A stretch of DNA of 64,000 nucleotides from Mycobacterium shimoidei (GCA_002101905.1 LQPU01000028.1:124001-188000), one strand, 5' to 3'. Shown: positions 25,267-34,524, counted from the stretch's first letter. The notes: generated by a model not told the origin, from the sequence alone. Program-made: numbers and translations.

Positions 25267-27612
25267 ATGTCGGTACTGACTGGCATCAGGATCGTCGAGC
25301 TGGCCGAATCGGTGGCCGGCGAATACTGCGGAAAGCTACTCGCCGACTTTGGCGCCGACGTCATCAAGGTCGAGCGACCCGGGTGCGGTTCTGCGACCCG
25401 GGCGATGGCCCCCATCGTCGATGGAACCAGCGGGCTGTTCGCCTATCTCAATACTTCAAAGCGCTCGGTCGAACTCGACCTCACTTCCGCGGCCGGAGTC
25501 GAACGGCTGCACGAGGTCATCGCGTCCGCCGACGCCGTTATCGACGACCGTTCGTCCGACGCCGAGCTGGCCGGTCGGCACCCAACCGTGCAGATCTGCT
25601 CGATCACCCCGTACGGGCAAAAGGCAGCGCCGGAGCTACAGAACGTCAAGAGCCTCAACGTCTTCCACAGCAGCGGGTGGGGCTACCACACCCCCAGTCA
25701 TGCCGACCCGGCGAAGCCACCGCTCAAAGGACCTGGCTGCTTCCTGGCCGACTACGAAGCTGGCCTCGACGCCGCGCTGTGCCTGGCGGCGTCGCTGTTC
25801 TGGCATCTGCACACCGGGCGGGGCCAGTTCATCGATGTATCCCAGCAGGCGGTGCTGGTGTCGCGCGCCGACTGCGTCGTGGGTCGGTTCATCAGCGGTG
25901 AGATCGCCCCGCAAAACAGCCGCGATGACTACGACCAGCAGGGCCCGGCCTCTTTTTTCGCCTGCGCGGACGGGTTTGTCTACCTGTACATGACCAGCGT
26001 CCAGCACTGGGCCGGGCTGAAAACATTGCTGGGCCATCCGCACTGGCTCGACGCATTCGACGACGACTGGCTCGAATTCTCCGTGACCCCAGAGAAGGTC
26101 GCGACCTTCCAGCGGGGGTTTGCGTCCTGGGTGCGGACCCAGCTCAAAGACGAGACGACCGAAAAGGCCCAGAAGCTGGGCGTGCCGCTGGTTCCGGTCA
26201 ACGACGCGGCCGCGCTGCGCGATTCGCCGCAGTACCGGCATCGCGGCTTCTTTGCGGAGGTGACGCACCCGACACTGGGTACGGTCACCCACCCCACAGT
26301 GCCGTACCGCTTGAGCACCACACCGGCGTACATTCGCTGCCCTGCACCGGCTCTCGGTCAGCACACCGCCGAGGTACTCGACGGTCTCGCCACCGCACGC
26401 GCCCGCCCGGCCGTGCAGTCGCCGCAACTCAAAACCCCGAAGACGGCGCGCGGCGGACCGTTGCAAGGAGTTCGCGTGGTCGAGCTCACGAAGGTGTGGG
26501 CCGGCCCGTACGCCGGCAAGCTGCTGGCGTTTCTCGGCGCCGAAGTGATCAAAGTCGAGACCGCCGCCAACCCCGAGGAGATGCGCGCCTACGGCGGCAC
26601 CGACATCAACCACGCGCCGTTTTTCCTCAGCATCAACCCGGAAATCCTCAGCGTGGACCTGGATCTCAAGTCACCGGCCGGACTGGATCGGCTGCGTGGC
26701 CTGATCGCCCGCAGCGACATCGTCATCGACAACCTGCGGCCCGGCGCGATGGAACGCCTGGGTCTGGGCTACCCGCAATTGAAGGCGATCAAGCCCGACA
26801 TCGTCGCGGTGTCGATCAAGATGTGGGGAAACGACGGACCGCTGGGCTACCAGACCGGGTATGCGCCATGCTTTGCGGCGCTGGCCGGACTCGCTTCGCT
26901 GGTGGGCTATCCGGGCGGTGCTCCGCTGGGGGCCAGTATGCGCTACGGCGATTCCACGGTGGGCGCGGCGGCCGCGTTCGCCGCCACGGTCGCACTACTG
27001 CACCGGGAGCTCAGCGGAGAAGGGCAGTTCGTCGACGTGTCGGCGGTGGAAACCCTAACGTCGATGATCGGTGACCGTCTTTTCGAATACGGCTTGACCG
27101 GACGGGAACTCGAACCGGACGGCAATGCCCATCCCGACATGTGCCCGCACAATTGTTATCCGTGCGCCAACGGCGAGTGGGTCAGCGTCGCGGTGGTTGA
27201 CGACGCGCAATGGCGTCAGCTGTGCACGGTGCTCGAGGCCGGCGCGCTGGCCGATGACCCGCGCTACGCCAGTCTGGCCGGCCGACAACAGCATGTCGAG
27301 GCGCTGGACGCCGAGATCGCCCGCCTCACCGTCCGCCATGACGCCGAACAGTTGGCGCAGCGATTGCGGTCGGCCGGTATCCCGGCGAGCAAGAGCGCGA
27401 CATCACTGGACGTGATCGGCGACCAGTTGCTGTGGGAGCGCGACTTTTACCGCTTCGTCAGCGACCATCGCGAAGGGCAGCGGCCTATCTTGGGGCCGCC
27501 CTGGCGGATGTCGGGCACAGACGCGCAGATCGCCCGGGGCGCACCGGATTTAGGTGAACACAACGACTACGTCTTCCAGCAGATCATCGGTGCCGGCGTG
27601 GACGTGATATGA
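25267..27612 (+). CDS. Fused double CaiB/BaiF-type (class III) CoA-transferase
   Basis: A 781-residue protein with two complete CoA-transferase family III domains, about residues 1-385 and 400-781. Each opens alike: GIRIVELAESVAGEYCGKLL and GVRVVELTKVWAGPYAGKLL, followed by the GA(D/E)VIKVE strand. The second has NLRPGAMERLGLGY. At the usual catalytic Asp position (GYD in single-domain enzymes) domain 2 reads GYAPCF, so only one half may be catalytic, like a covalently joined heterodimer. The family moves CoA between acids without ATP. It lies 10 bp after the crotonase and overlaps the SDR by 4 bp (ATGA). Confidence 0.9.
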   Translation: MSVLTGIRIVELAESVAGEYCGKLLADFGADVIKVERPGCGSATRAMAPIVDGTSGLFAYLNTSKRSVELDLTSAAGVERLHEVIASADAVIDDRSSDAELAGRHPTVQICSITPYGQKAAPELQNVKSLNVFHSSGWGYHTPSHADPAKPPLKGPGCFLADYEAGLDAALCLAASLFWHLHTGRGQFIDVSQQAVLVSRADCVVGRFISGEIAPQNSRDDYDQQGPASFFACADGFVYLYMTSVQHWAGLKTLLGHPHWLDAFDDDWLEFSVTPEKVATFQRGFASWVRTQLKDETTEKAQKLGVPLVPVNDAAALRDSPQYRHRGFFAEVTHPTLGTVTHPTVPYRLSTTPAYIRCPAPALGQHTAEVLDGLATARARPAVQSPQLKTPKTARGGPLQGVRVVELTKVWAGPYAGKLLAFLGAEVIKVETAANPEEMRAYGGTDINHAPFFLSINPEILSVDLDLKSPAGLDRLRGLIARSDIVIDNLRPGAMERLGLGYPQLKAIKPDIVAVSIKMWGNDGPLGYQTGYAPCFAALAGLASLVGYPGGAPLGASMRYGDSTVGAAAAFAATVALLHRELSGEGQFVDVSAVETLTSMIGDRLFEYGLTGRELEPDGNAHPDMCPHNCYPCANGEWVSVAVVDDAQWRQLCTVLEAGALADDPRYASLAGRQQHVEALDAEIARLTVRHDAEQLAQRLRSAGIPASKSATSLDVIGDQLLWERDFYRFVSDHREGQRPILGPPWRMSGTDAQIARGAPDLGEHNDYVFQQIIGAGVDVI

Positions 27613-28373
27613 CCGGCGCCCTGGAAAACACCGCCGCGCTGGTGACCGGAGCCAGCAGCGGCATCGGCGCGGCCACCGCCCGGGTGCTGGCCGCCGAGGG
27701 CGCCGCGGTCGCCCTTGTCGCACGGCGCGCTGATCGGCTCGAGCAGCTCAAAGCCGAGATCGAATCGGCGGGCGGGACCGCGCTGGTGGGGCCGGCCGAC
27801 GTCACGAAGGCCGACCAGGTAGCCGCGGCGGTCGAGCACGCCGTCAGCGAGTTCGGCCGGCTCGACACCGTTGTGAACAACGCCGGCCTCCTCGGCATGG
27901 CCACAGCCGCCGAGGCGACGCTGCAGGACTGGGATGACCTGGTAGCGGTGAACATTCAGGGTGTCCTGTACGTTACGCACGCCACGGTTCCTCACCTCAT
28001 CGATGCGGCGGCCAGCTCACCGCGCGGTGTCGCCGACCTGGTCACCATCAGCTCCACCGCCGGCTGGGTGGCTCGGCCGGGCACCGCGGTCTATTCGCTG
28101 ACCAAGTTCGGGGTCAATGCATTCAGCGAAGGAATCCGCCAAGAGCTCATCGGCAAACGGGTTCGAGTCGGCGTTGTCGGACCCGGCACCGTCGACACCG
28201 AGATCAACACCCACCTGCCGGCCGAGTCCCGCGAGGCCTTTGACCGTCGCACCGCGGACATGGTCAAGCTGCGGCCCGACGATATCGCCGACGCGGTGCG
28301 CTACATGGTGACTCGTGATCGCCGGGTGGCGGTCAACCACATGCTGGTGCGCGCCGCCGAGCAGACCTGGTGA
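27609..28373 (+). CDS. Short-chain dehydrogenase/reductase
   Basis: A 254-residue classical SDR with TGASSGIGAA at residues 13-22, NNAG near residue 90, the catalytic Ser in ISSTAG near residue 147 and YSLTK near residue 161. The VARRADRLEQL segment after strand 2 suggests NADP preference. It is the last gene of the crotonase / CoA-transferase operon (ATGA overlap at 27609). It presumably oxidises or reduces an alcohol/ketone on the same acid or CoA ester. Confidence 0.92.
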   Translation: MTGALENTAALVTGASSGIGAATARVLAAEGAAVALVARRADRLEQLKAEIESAGGTALVGPADVTKADQVAAAVEHAVSEFGRLDTVVNNAGLLGMATAAEATLQDWDDLVAVNIQGVLYVTHATVPHLIDAAASSPRGVADLVTISSTAGWVARPGTAVYSLTKFGVNAFSEGIRQELIGKRVRVGVVGPGTVDTEINTHLPAESREAFDRRTADMVKLRPDDIADAVRYMVTRDRRVAVNHMLVRAAEQTW

Positions 28374-28395
28374 TCGACGACCGGCGCCGCGGCGT

Positions 28396-28821
28396 TCACT
28401 GGCCGATTTGGGCGAACATCTGCATCGGATCAATGCCGAGCTGCTGTGCGATGTCGCCGGTATCCCAGTATTCGCGCCAGCAGGTAATCGCGCCGTCACG
28501 AACTTCGAAGATGGCGGTGACATGGAACGTGACCCTGGTGTCGCCGATGCGATTCACGTCGACCCGCTCGACCACCACAGTACTCTCGTTGGAGACCACC
28601 GCGCGGATCTCGCTGCCGTCGATCATGCCCGTCGACAGCTGGTTGTGTTTCTCCAGCTCGGCGCGCGCGGCGTCACGTCCGTAAATGACCGGTGAGAGCG
28701 GCACACTGAGCTGCCACACGAAGTCCTCGGCCATCAACGCCGTCATGGCGTCGACATCCATATGCTCGCCGTATGCGGCGTGCACGAAGTCGAGCACGAC
28801 CCGTTCGATCTCGCTTCCCAT
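28396..28821 (-). CDS. Limonene-1,2-epoxide hydrolase-fold protein
   Basis: A 141-residue SnoaL-like protein closest in pattern to limonene-epoxide hydrolases. VVVERVDVNR near residue 88 supplies an R-x-D pair, and CWREYWDTGD near residue 118 supplies the second Asp, together matching the Asp-Arg-Asp catalytic triad. Such enzymes open small epoxides by direct water attack. It is the last gene of a leftward unit with two M24 proteins and a P450. A P450 epoxidation followed by hydrolysis would make chemical sense, but that is inference. Confidence 0.8.
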   Translation of the reverse strand: MGSEIERVVLDFVHAAYGEHMDVDAMTALMAEDFVWQLSVPLSPVIYGRDAARAELEKHNQLSTGMIDGSEIRAVVSNESTVVVERVDVNRIGDTRVTFHVTAIFEVRDGAITCWREYWDTGDIAQQLGIDPMQMFAQIGQ

Positions 28822-28830
28822 GCTGTACTC

Positions 28831-29961
28831 CTAAGGACCCCCGGGGCTTTTGGTCAATCGCTGCGCCCCGTCGTCGGTGACGACAACGACCTCCCGTCCG
28901 AATACCGCCCCCACGCCCTGCTGCCACACATAGCCGGTGAGCGCCAGGATCATTCCCGGATCGAGTCGCTCCTGCTGCGCGGTTGCGGACAACACCGGAG
29001 ACACCACAGGTGGATCGAAGCCCAAGCCCAGGCCGTGCGCGACGGGCATCGCCGGCAACGGCTCCCCCACCGCGTCATAGGCCGCGAGCAGGCTGCTGGC
29101 TGGGGCGCCCGGGCGACACACGGCAAACAGGCTGTCCCACAACCTATCCGAACGTTGATAGAGCTTGTCGACAGACTTGTAATCAACCCGGCCCACCGGA
29201 AAAGTCCGACCCACTTCGCCGAGGTATCCGCCGGCCAGCGCGCCAGCGGCCAACGCGACCAGGTCACCGGATCGCACGCGCCCATCACCGTTGGCCCGTC
29301 GCCACGGATGTTCCCGGGAGGTCACCCAGGCGGCGTCCTGGGTCGCGGGCGTGCTGACACCGCCTGCGGCCATCGCCTCCAGCACCGCGCCCGCCAACGT
29401 CTTCTCCGACATCTCGGGCTGCAATTCCGCTACAGCTGCGGCGATTCCCGCTTCGGCGACCCGCACAGCCGTGCTCATCGCCGCGATCTCCTCCGACGTC
29501 TTGATTCGACGCGCCGCCCCCATGGCCGGTTCCGCGTCGACGAGTTCGGCGTTGGGAAACGCCGAAGGCAGCAGCTTGGCGAAAGTCGGTGAGATCGCGT
29601 CGGTTCCGACCCGCCGCGCGGTGGATGCGCCATCGATGTTCTTCAGCACCGCGATCAGCGTCAGCGGATTCCAGGCCAGGCCATAGAGATGGTCGCGGCC
29701 GATCTCCTCCGGAATCCCTTCGTCCCAAGTGCTGTTCAGGTGAATTTCGCCGGTAGCCCGCACCACAACGCAGACCGGACCGAACGGCCGGGTCCCGGCG
29801 ATCCACAACTGCGGCGCCCCGGTGACATAGCGGACGTTGGCTTGTCGCCCCAGCACCAGGACGTCCAGATCATGTGCCTCCATCTGCTGCAGCGCACGCC
29901 GGCGACGCGCCGTCCGCAGGGCCCGATCGTCGGGCGTGATCTCAGCAGCCATACGGCGCAT
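28831..29961 (-). CDS. M24 (creatinase/aminopeptidase P fold) protein lacking most metal ligands
   Basis: A 376-residue protein with a creatinase N-domain (residues 15-130, VRYVTGAPQLW) and a pita-bread domain. The five metal ligands of M24 peptidases (D, D, H, E, E) are mostly replaced: the first Asp lies in ALAAGALAGGYLG (Ala), the second in GEVGRT (Glu), and the first Glu in LALTGYVW (Thr). The His in VAHGLGLG and the last Glu in GREVVVV remain. It could be a metal-free, creatinase-like hydrolase or a non-catalytic partner. Its start overlaps the intact M24 gene upstream by 20 bp. Confidence 0.82.
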   Translation of the reverse strand: MRRMAAEITPDDRALRTARRRRALQQMEAHDLDVLVLGRQANVRYVTGAPQLWIAGTRPFGPVCVVVRATGEIHLNSTWDEGIPEEIGRDHLYGLAWNPLTLIAVLKNIDGASTARRVGTDAISPTFAKLLPSAFPNAELVDAEPAMGAARRIKTSEEIAAMSTAVRVAEAGIAAAVAELQPEMSEKTLAGAVLEAMAAGGVSTPATQDAAWVTSREHPWRRANGDGRVRSGDLVALAAGALAGGYLGEVGRTFPVGRVDYKSVDKLYQRSDRLWDSLFAVCRPGAPASSLLAAYDAVGEPLPAMPVAHGLGLGFDPPVVSPVLSATAQQERLDPGMILALTGYVWQQGVGAVFGREVVVVTDDGAQRLTKSPGGP

Positions 29962-31162
29962 AGGGGTAGTCGGTGATCTGGACGAACCCGTCTTCGGTAG
30001 TCACGATGATCTCCTCACTGCGATAACCGCCGGTGCCGTCCTCCCACACCACCGGTTCGAGCACCAGCAACATGCCCGCCGGGAACACGAAGTTGTCGTC
30101 GAATTCCTCGCCCAGATCCGTTCCGATCATCGGTGCTTCGGCCGGGTAGGTGCCTATCCCGTGGCCGAGATAGAAGTGCGGCAGCCACGGTTTGCGGCCG
30201 CCGTTCGCGGCGATCGCCGCGCGCGCCAAATCGCCTGACGTCGCACCGGCTTTGGTGACCGCGAGTACCGCGTCGAGGATGCTGCGCCACTGCCGAAATT
30301 GGTCCTGCTGGCGCGGCGACGGATCGGCGCCGACCAGCCAGGTGCGACCAAAGTCCGAGCAGTAACCGCGGTAGGTGATGCTGACGTCCGTCCAGAGCAC
30401 ATCGCTCTTCTGCAGTTCACGCTCCGTGGTCAGCAGCGGCAGCGCCAGATCCCCGTGAGTCGTCCACACCCCCTCGGCCCGAGAACTCGGCATGACCTGC
30501 CAGATCGCCTCCAACATGTTCGCGGTCGCGCCGAGTTCGAAGGCACGACGCACGAACGCCGCCGACAGATCGACCTGACGCACGCCGGGCGCCAGCGCAC
30601 GCTGCACATCGACGACGGCCTGTTCGGTGATGCGTGACGCCCTGCGGACACACGAGATCTGGTCCGGAGTCTTGACCAGGTTGGCCGCGTCGACCACCGC
30701 CGCGGCGTCTGACGGCGGACCGCCGGGAAACAGCCGGTCTGCTGCCCGCCGCATCGCCCCGGTTAGTTCGTCGACCGCCACCACGGTGCCGGCCGGGATC
30801 AGCTCTGCGATCGTCTTAGCGAAATGCTCTATCCCCTCGTCGAATTCGAGATACAGCGGGCCATGCACGTGGTCGGCCGGCAGCTGAGTCTCCGATGCCG
30901 CGCCGCCCCGAAACGGCATGAACAGATGCGGATACTCGTCGTCGGCCAGCACGATCGCCACCGGGCGCTCGACGTGCGACAGGCCCGCGTCCAACAACGG
31001 CCAGCTGGCGCCCGTCGCGTAGGTGACATTGCCGTTCATCAGCAAGATCAGCGCGTCGACGCCCTGGCGGGCCATCTCCGACCGGAGCCGGGCACCGATG
31101 TCGCGGCGCATGCGGCCGACATCCGGCTCGTCGGGAATCTCGATCGTCGGTGCTGCCGTCAT
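29942..31162 (-). CDS. M24 family metallopeptidase (Xaa-Pro dipeptidase-like)
   Basis: A 406-residue protein with a creatinase N-domain (VDALILLMNGNVTYATGASW) and a catalytic domain. The metal-binding set appears intact: WTDVSITYRGYCSDFGRT holds the two Asp (near residue 270), LGHGIGTYPAEAP the His (near 335), VLEPVVWEDG one Glu, and YRSEEIIV the last Glu. Members cleave Xaa-Pro bonds or related amides. The ATG at 31162 overlaps the P450 stop (ATGA), so translation is coupled. Pairing with a degenerate M24 paralogue directly downstream suggests a heteromer. Confidence 0.88.
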   Translation of the reverse strand: MTAAPTIEIPDEPDVGRMRRDIGARLRSEMARQGVDALILLMNGNVTYATGASWPLLDAGLSHVERPVAIVLADDEYPHLFMPFRGGAASETQLPADHVHGPLYLEFDEGIEHFAKTIAELIPAGTVVAVDELTGAMRRAADRLFPGGPPSDAAAVVDAANLVKTPDQISCVRRASRITEQAVVDVQRALAPGVRQVDLSAAFVRRAFELGATANMLEAIWQVMPSSRAEGVWTTHGDLALPLLTTERELQKSDVLWTDVSITYRGYCSDFGRTWLVGADPSPRQQDQFRQWRSILDAVLAVTKAGATSGDLARAAIAANGGRKPWLPHFYLGHGIGTYPAEAPMIGTDLGEEFDDNFVFPAGMLLVLEPVVWEDGTGGYRSEEIIVTTEDGFVQITDYPYAPYGC

Positions 31163-32385
31163 GTCCAGCAGACGGGTAGTTCGTAGAGCCCATAGGCCAG
31201 CGCGTCGTGTTTGAACGGCAAATCCTGTATCGGGACGGCCAGCCGCAGGGTGGGAATCCGCCGCAGCAATGTGTGCAAGACGATCTGCAATTCCATCCGG
31301 GCCAGCTGCTGGCCCACACATTGGTGACGGCCGTAGCCGAACCCAACGTGCGGCATCGTTTCGGTGCGCTGCAGGTCCAGCCGGTGCGGGTCGGCAAAGA
31401 CCGCCGCGTCCCAATTCGCCGGTGGGATATCGAGGACGATGCCTTCCCCGGCGCGGATCACCTCGCCGGCGACTTCGATGTCTTCGACGGCTACTCGCCG
31501 CTGACCGGTTTGGATGATGCTCAGGTAGCGCATCAGCTCTTCGATCGCGTCGGCAATGAACTTCGGGTCGTCGCTGTCACGCAGCAGCGCTGCCTGGTCC
31601 GGATGTTCCAGCAGCGCGACGACGCTCAGCGAGAGCATGTTGGCCGTCGTCTCGTGCCCGGCGATCAACACCCCGGTGGCCAGCTGCGCGGCTTCGCGCA
31701 CGCTCAGTTCTTCGGCGTTGACCCGCTCAGCAAGATCGGACACCAGATCTTCGGTCGGATCGGTTGCCTTGGCGCGCACCAGGTTCGCCAGATATTTCGC
31801 TAATGCCGTTGCACCCTCTGCGGATTCCTCGGCAGTGGCGTAGCGGCCCATCCCCTTGTGGGCTTGCTCTTGAAAGAACTCGGCGTCCTCATACGGCACA
31901 CCCAGTAGCTGGCTGATCACCAGCGACGGTATCGGCAGCGCGAGCTTGCTCACCAGGTCGGCCGGTTGCGGGCCGGCCAGGATGGCGTCGATGTGATCGT
32001 CGGTGATCTGCTGCACCGCCGCGCGCAGCGCCTCGACCCGCTTGAACGTGAACGGCTTGGACAGCATCCGGCGAAACCGGGTGTGCTCTTCGGCATCGGA
32101 GGTGAACACCGACCGCGGGCGCTTGTGCACGGTAGCCAGCATGCCCTCGTTCCAGTGCGGATATCCGGGCCGACGGTCGTCGACGCTGGCCCGCGAGTCA
32201 CCGAACAACGAACGGATGGCGTCATACCCGGTGATCAGCCACGGAGTGCTGCCGTCCCAGATGCGCACCCTACTCAGGGGTTTGACGGCGTTGAGTTCCA
32301 ATACTTTTGGCGGGGGCGCCAACGGACAACTCGCCGACCGTGTCATCGGATAATACGGCGTGTCGTCCATGGCGCTCCTCGTCAT
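31159..32385 (-). CDS. Cytochrome P450
   Basis: A 408-residue bacterial-type P450 with VLIAGHETTA (I helix) near residue 240, EELMRYLS (ExxR) near residue 285, and the heme loop VGFGYGRHQCVGQQLA near residue 350. The start at 32385 overlaps the TetR stop by ATGA. The ATG at 32370, with GAGGAG just before it, is an alternative giving a protein 5 residues shorter. It lies between its TetR and two M24 genes in one leftward unit. It is not close to the CYP136 pair; substrate unknown. Confidence 0.93.
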   Translation of the reverse strand: MTRSAMDDTPYYPMTRSASCPLAPPPKVLELNAVKPLSRVRIWDGSTPWLITGYDAIRSLFGDSRASVDDRRPGYPHWNEGMLATVHKRPRSVFTSDAEEHTRFRRMLSKPFTFKRVEALRAAVQQITDDHIDAILAGPQPADLVSKLALPIPSLVISQLLGVPYEDAEFFQEQAHKGMGRYATAEESAEGATALAKYLANLVRAKATDPTEDLVSDLAERVNAEELSVREAAQLATGVLIAGHETTANMLSLSVVALLEHPDQAALLRDSDDPKFIADAIEELMRYLSIIQTGQRRVAVEDIEVAGEVIRAGEGIVLDIPPANWDAAVFADPHRLDLQRTETMPHVGFGYGRHQCVGQQLARMELQIVLHTLLRRIPTLRLAVPIQDLPFKHDALAYGLYELPVCWT

Positions 32386-33050
32386 GTGCGGCTTGTAGTC
32401 CCGATGGGCGCCTGTAACAGTGCGACGATCGCGTCGACGAGTCCGTCGGCGGCCTGCGTCCAACCCGACGATGAGTGCGATCCCGCGAACTCGCCTTCGT
32501 GCTCCGCGCAGGTGTGCATCAGCAGATTGCGAACCATGACGGTACGTTCGGCGCGGACCCGCCTGGGCAAATCGGGAAGACAACGACTGATGCCGTCGAG
32601 TGCCTGCACCAACAGCGGCGAGGCAAGCGCGTCTTTGGCCACGACTTGGCGATAGGTCGGGTCGGCCATGGCCTGGGCCGCGAAACGCGCATACCAACTC
32701 GGGGTACCCAGAGCGGCCAGATGATCGGTGAGTGGGCGTACCAAACAGCCCACCCAGTCCCGCAAGTCGGAGGATTCACCGATGTCGGCAAGCATCTGGC
32801 GGCGCAAGTTTTCGATTGGCGCACGGTGTTTGCTTTCGATGGCCCGCAGCAGATCAGTGCGGGTGCCGAAGTGATAGCACGCTGCGGCGTTGTTTCCCTG
32901 CCCGGCGGCTTCGCTGATTTGCCGGTTGGACACCGCATACATGCCGCGCTCGGCCAACAGCCGTTCGGCCGCGGTCAGGATTGCCTCACGGGTCGCCATG
33001 GACCGGTCGGTGTGCAACACCCTCGCAGCCGTCACCGCCTCAGTGAACAC
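32382..33050 (-). CDS. TetR-family regulator
   Basis: A 222-residue TetR protein with a helix-turn-helix at about residues 20-65 (NRQISEAAGQGNNAAACYHFGT). The ligand domain ends in a stretch typical of the mycobacterial TetR/AcrR group. The start is a GTG at 33050. The palindrome at 33063-33078 lies 12 bp ahead of it and is a likely autoregulatory operator. Its stop overlaps the P450 start, so it leads the P450-M24-M24-LEH operon. Confidence 0.9.
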   Translation of the reverse strand: MFTEAVTAARVLHTDRSMATREAILTAAERLLAERGMYAVSNRQISEAAGQGNNAAACYHFGTRTDLLRAIESKHRAPIENLRRQMLADIGESSDLRDWVGCLVRPLTDHLAALGTPSWYARFAAQAMADPTYRQVVAKDALASPLLVQALDGISRCLPDLPRRVRAERTVMVRNLLMHTCAEHEGEFAGSHSSSGWTQAADGLVDAIVALLQAPIGTTSRT

Positions 33051-33062
33051 CCCCGTGATGCT

Positions 33063-33078
33063 TAAATCAAGCGATTTA
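33063..33078. promoter_or_regulatory. Operator palindrome upstream of TetR-P450 operon
   Basis: TAAATC (33063-33068) and GATTTA (33073-33078) are perfect 6-bp inverted arms around AAGC, AT-rich against a GC-rich background, located between the VOC gene stop and the TetR start. Confidence 0.6.
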
Positions 33079-33079
33079 T

Positions 33080-33529
33080 TTAGCGGGGCGGGGTCCAGTG
33101 TTCACCCGAAGCGGCACCTTCGGCGGGTTCGTTGACCCCGAACACAAACGGGGCGAACACAACCTCGCGCCCATCGGGATCTCGGTAGGTCACCGCGCCG
33201 GTCGCCGCCCAGTAGGGGTGCGAGTCGGTCGGTTGGATCTTCCCGGCACGCAAACCGGCGGTCGCTTGGCGCTGGGCCGCCTCGTCCGGAAAATACAGGC
33301 ACAACTGCTCGTGGCTGTCGACCGCGACGGGTTCGGTCGCTTCGACGATCTCGAAAGTGACTGCAGCGGTGGGTAACCCGAAAATAGCACCGGTGCTGCC
33401 GTAGCTGTTCACGAACGTCGCGCACAGCGGCAGCCCGACAAGGTCGCGGTAGAACGCGACGGTCTCCGCGAAATTGGCGGAGCGGCGGGCGAAGCGGATT
33501 GCGCCCATCGAAGTCAACTGATTCGTCAC
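33080..33529 (-). CDS. VOC-superfamily (glyoxalase/dioxygenase fold) protein
   Basis: A 149-residue protein with one vicinal-oxygen-chelate unit: IRFARRSANFAETVAFYRDLVGLP at the N-terminus and the C-terminal signature YRDPDGREVVFAPFVFG near residue 115. Metal-binding His/Glu candidates are few (H94, E103 region), so enzymatic activity is uncertain. It lies upstream of the TetR-P450 operon in the same direction, separated by the operator at 33063-33078. The direct repeat CTCAACCAT occurs twice, 24 bp apart, ahead of it (33547-33555 and 33571-33579). Confidence 0.85.
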   Translation of the reverse strand: MTNQLTSMGAIRFARRSANFAETVAFYRDLVGLPLCATFVNSYGSTGAIFGLPTAAVTFEIVEATEPVAVDSHEQLCLYFPDEAAQRQATAGLRAGKIQPTDSHPYWAATGAVTYRDPDGREVVFAPFVFGVNEPAEGAASGEHWTPPR

Positions 33530-33589
33530 GGCCTCGACGGTAGGACCTCAACCATAGTTCAGGTCAAGTGCTCAACCATGACGACGGGT

Positions 33590-34012
33590 TCAGCGCCGCT
33601 GCTGGAGGCGGATCATGTTGCCCGCGGGGTCGCGCACCGCGCAGTCGCGGATACCGTAGGGCTGCTCGGTCGGCTCTTGAATGATTTCGGCTTGACTGTT
33701 TTCCAAACCGGCCTGCAACCGCTCGAATGCGCTGTCCAAATCTTTTGTGGCCAAGAGCAGCATGCCGAAAGTCCCCTTGGCCATCATCTCGGTGACGACG
33801 CGGCGCTCGTCGTCGGTGATCCCCGGCGTCACCCCCGGCGGGTGCAGCACGATCGACGTGTCCGGTTGATTGGGCGGACCGACGGTGATCCAGCGCATCT
33901 TTCCGCTACCCACGTCCAGACGGACCTCGAAGCCCAAGATGTCGCGGTAGAACGCCAGTGATTCTTCCGGGTCGTCGTGCGGAAGGAAGCTCGAATGAAT
34001 GGTGATGTCCAT
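33590..34012 (-). CDS. VOC-superfamily protein paired with an AraC regulator
   Basis: A 140-residue glyoxalase-fold protein. The N-terminal half has HDDPEESLAFYRDILGFEVRLDV and the C-terminal half has EQPYGIRDCAVRDPAGNMIRL, the usual VOC ending. The ATG at 34012 is chosen because MDITIHSSF begins the fold; the longer frame runs into the AraC gene. It lies 5 bp after that gene, an AraC-VOC arrangement familiar in actinobacteria where the pair is cotranscribed. No substrate can be assigned. Confidence 0.88.
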   Translation of the reverse strand: MDITIHSSFLPHDDPEESLAFYRDILGFEVRLDVGSGKMRWITVGPPNQPDTSIVLHPPGVTPGITDDERRVVTEMMAKGTFGMLLLATKDLDSAFERLQAGLENSQAEIIQEPTEQPYGIRDCAVRDPAGNMIRLQQRR

Positions 34013-34017
34013 GGCCG

Positions 34018-34497
34018 TCACACTAGGTGCGGCTCGGTGGCGCGTGCTTCTCGATTCCTGATCGGTCTGGTCACTTGTTTTGCCACGCACGGCGGCATTC
34101 CCGCCATCGCGTCGGTCGACCGGCGCCGGTAGGCGCTGGGTGGTATGCCGACCAGCTCGGTGAAGCGAGTACTGAACGTGCCCAGCGACGAGCAACCGAC
34201 GGCGAAGCAGACCTCGGTGACCGACATGTCGCCGCGACGCAGCAGCGCCATCGCACGTTCGATGCGCCGGGTCATCAGATAGGAGTACGGCGACTCGCCA
34301 TAGGCGATCTTGAACTGGCGCGACAGGTGTCCGGCCGACATGTTCACCCCGCGGGCGAGCACCTCGACGTCCAGCGGCTGAGCGTACTCGCGATCCATCC
34401 GGTCGCGGACCTGGCGCAGCAGCTTCAGCTCGCGCAGACGTTGATTTGGTGCGCATCGAGGGGGCACCTGACAAATCGTGCCACGGCGCGGCGCCAT
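34018..34497 (-). CDS. AraC-family transcriptional regulator (DNA-binding domain only)
   Basis: A 159-residue protein consisting almost wholly of the AraC double helix-turn-helix: LARGVNMSAGHLSRQFKIAYG (first HTH, residues 47-67) and VTEVCFAVGCSSLGTFSTRF (second HTH, residues 92-111), followed by VGIPPSAYRRR. There is no cupin sensor domain, so it may respond to another protein, such as the adjacent VOC protein, or act constitutively. It is divergent from the TetR at 34607. Confidence 0.9.
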   Translation of the reverse strand: MAPRRGTICQVPPRCAPNQRLRELKLLRQVRDRMDREYAQPLDVEVLARGVNMSAGHLSRQFKIAYGESPYSYLMTRRIERAMALLRRGDMSVTEVCFAVGCSSLGTFSTRFTELVGIPPSAYRRRSTDAMAGMPPCVAKQVTRPIRNREARATEPHLV

Positions 34498-34509
34498 TGC
34501 CCAGATCTA

Positions 34510-34524
34510 ACTGACTCAAGTCAT
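34510..34524. promoter_or_regulatory. Operator copy A (AraC / TetR intergenic region)
   Basis: ACTGACTCAAGTCAT contains TGACT and AGTCA as perfect inverted arms. Its reverse complement matches the site at 36036-36050 at 14 of 15 positions, and a weaker relative lies at 35229-35241. It is a likely binding site of the TetR encoded at 34607. Confidence 0.65.
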
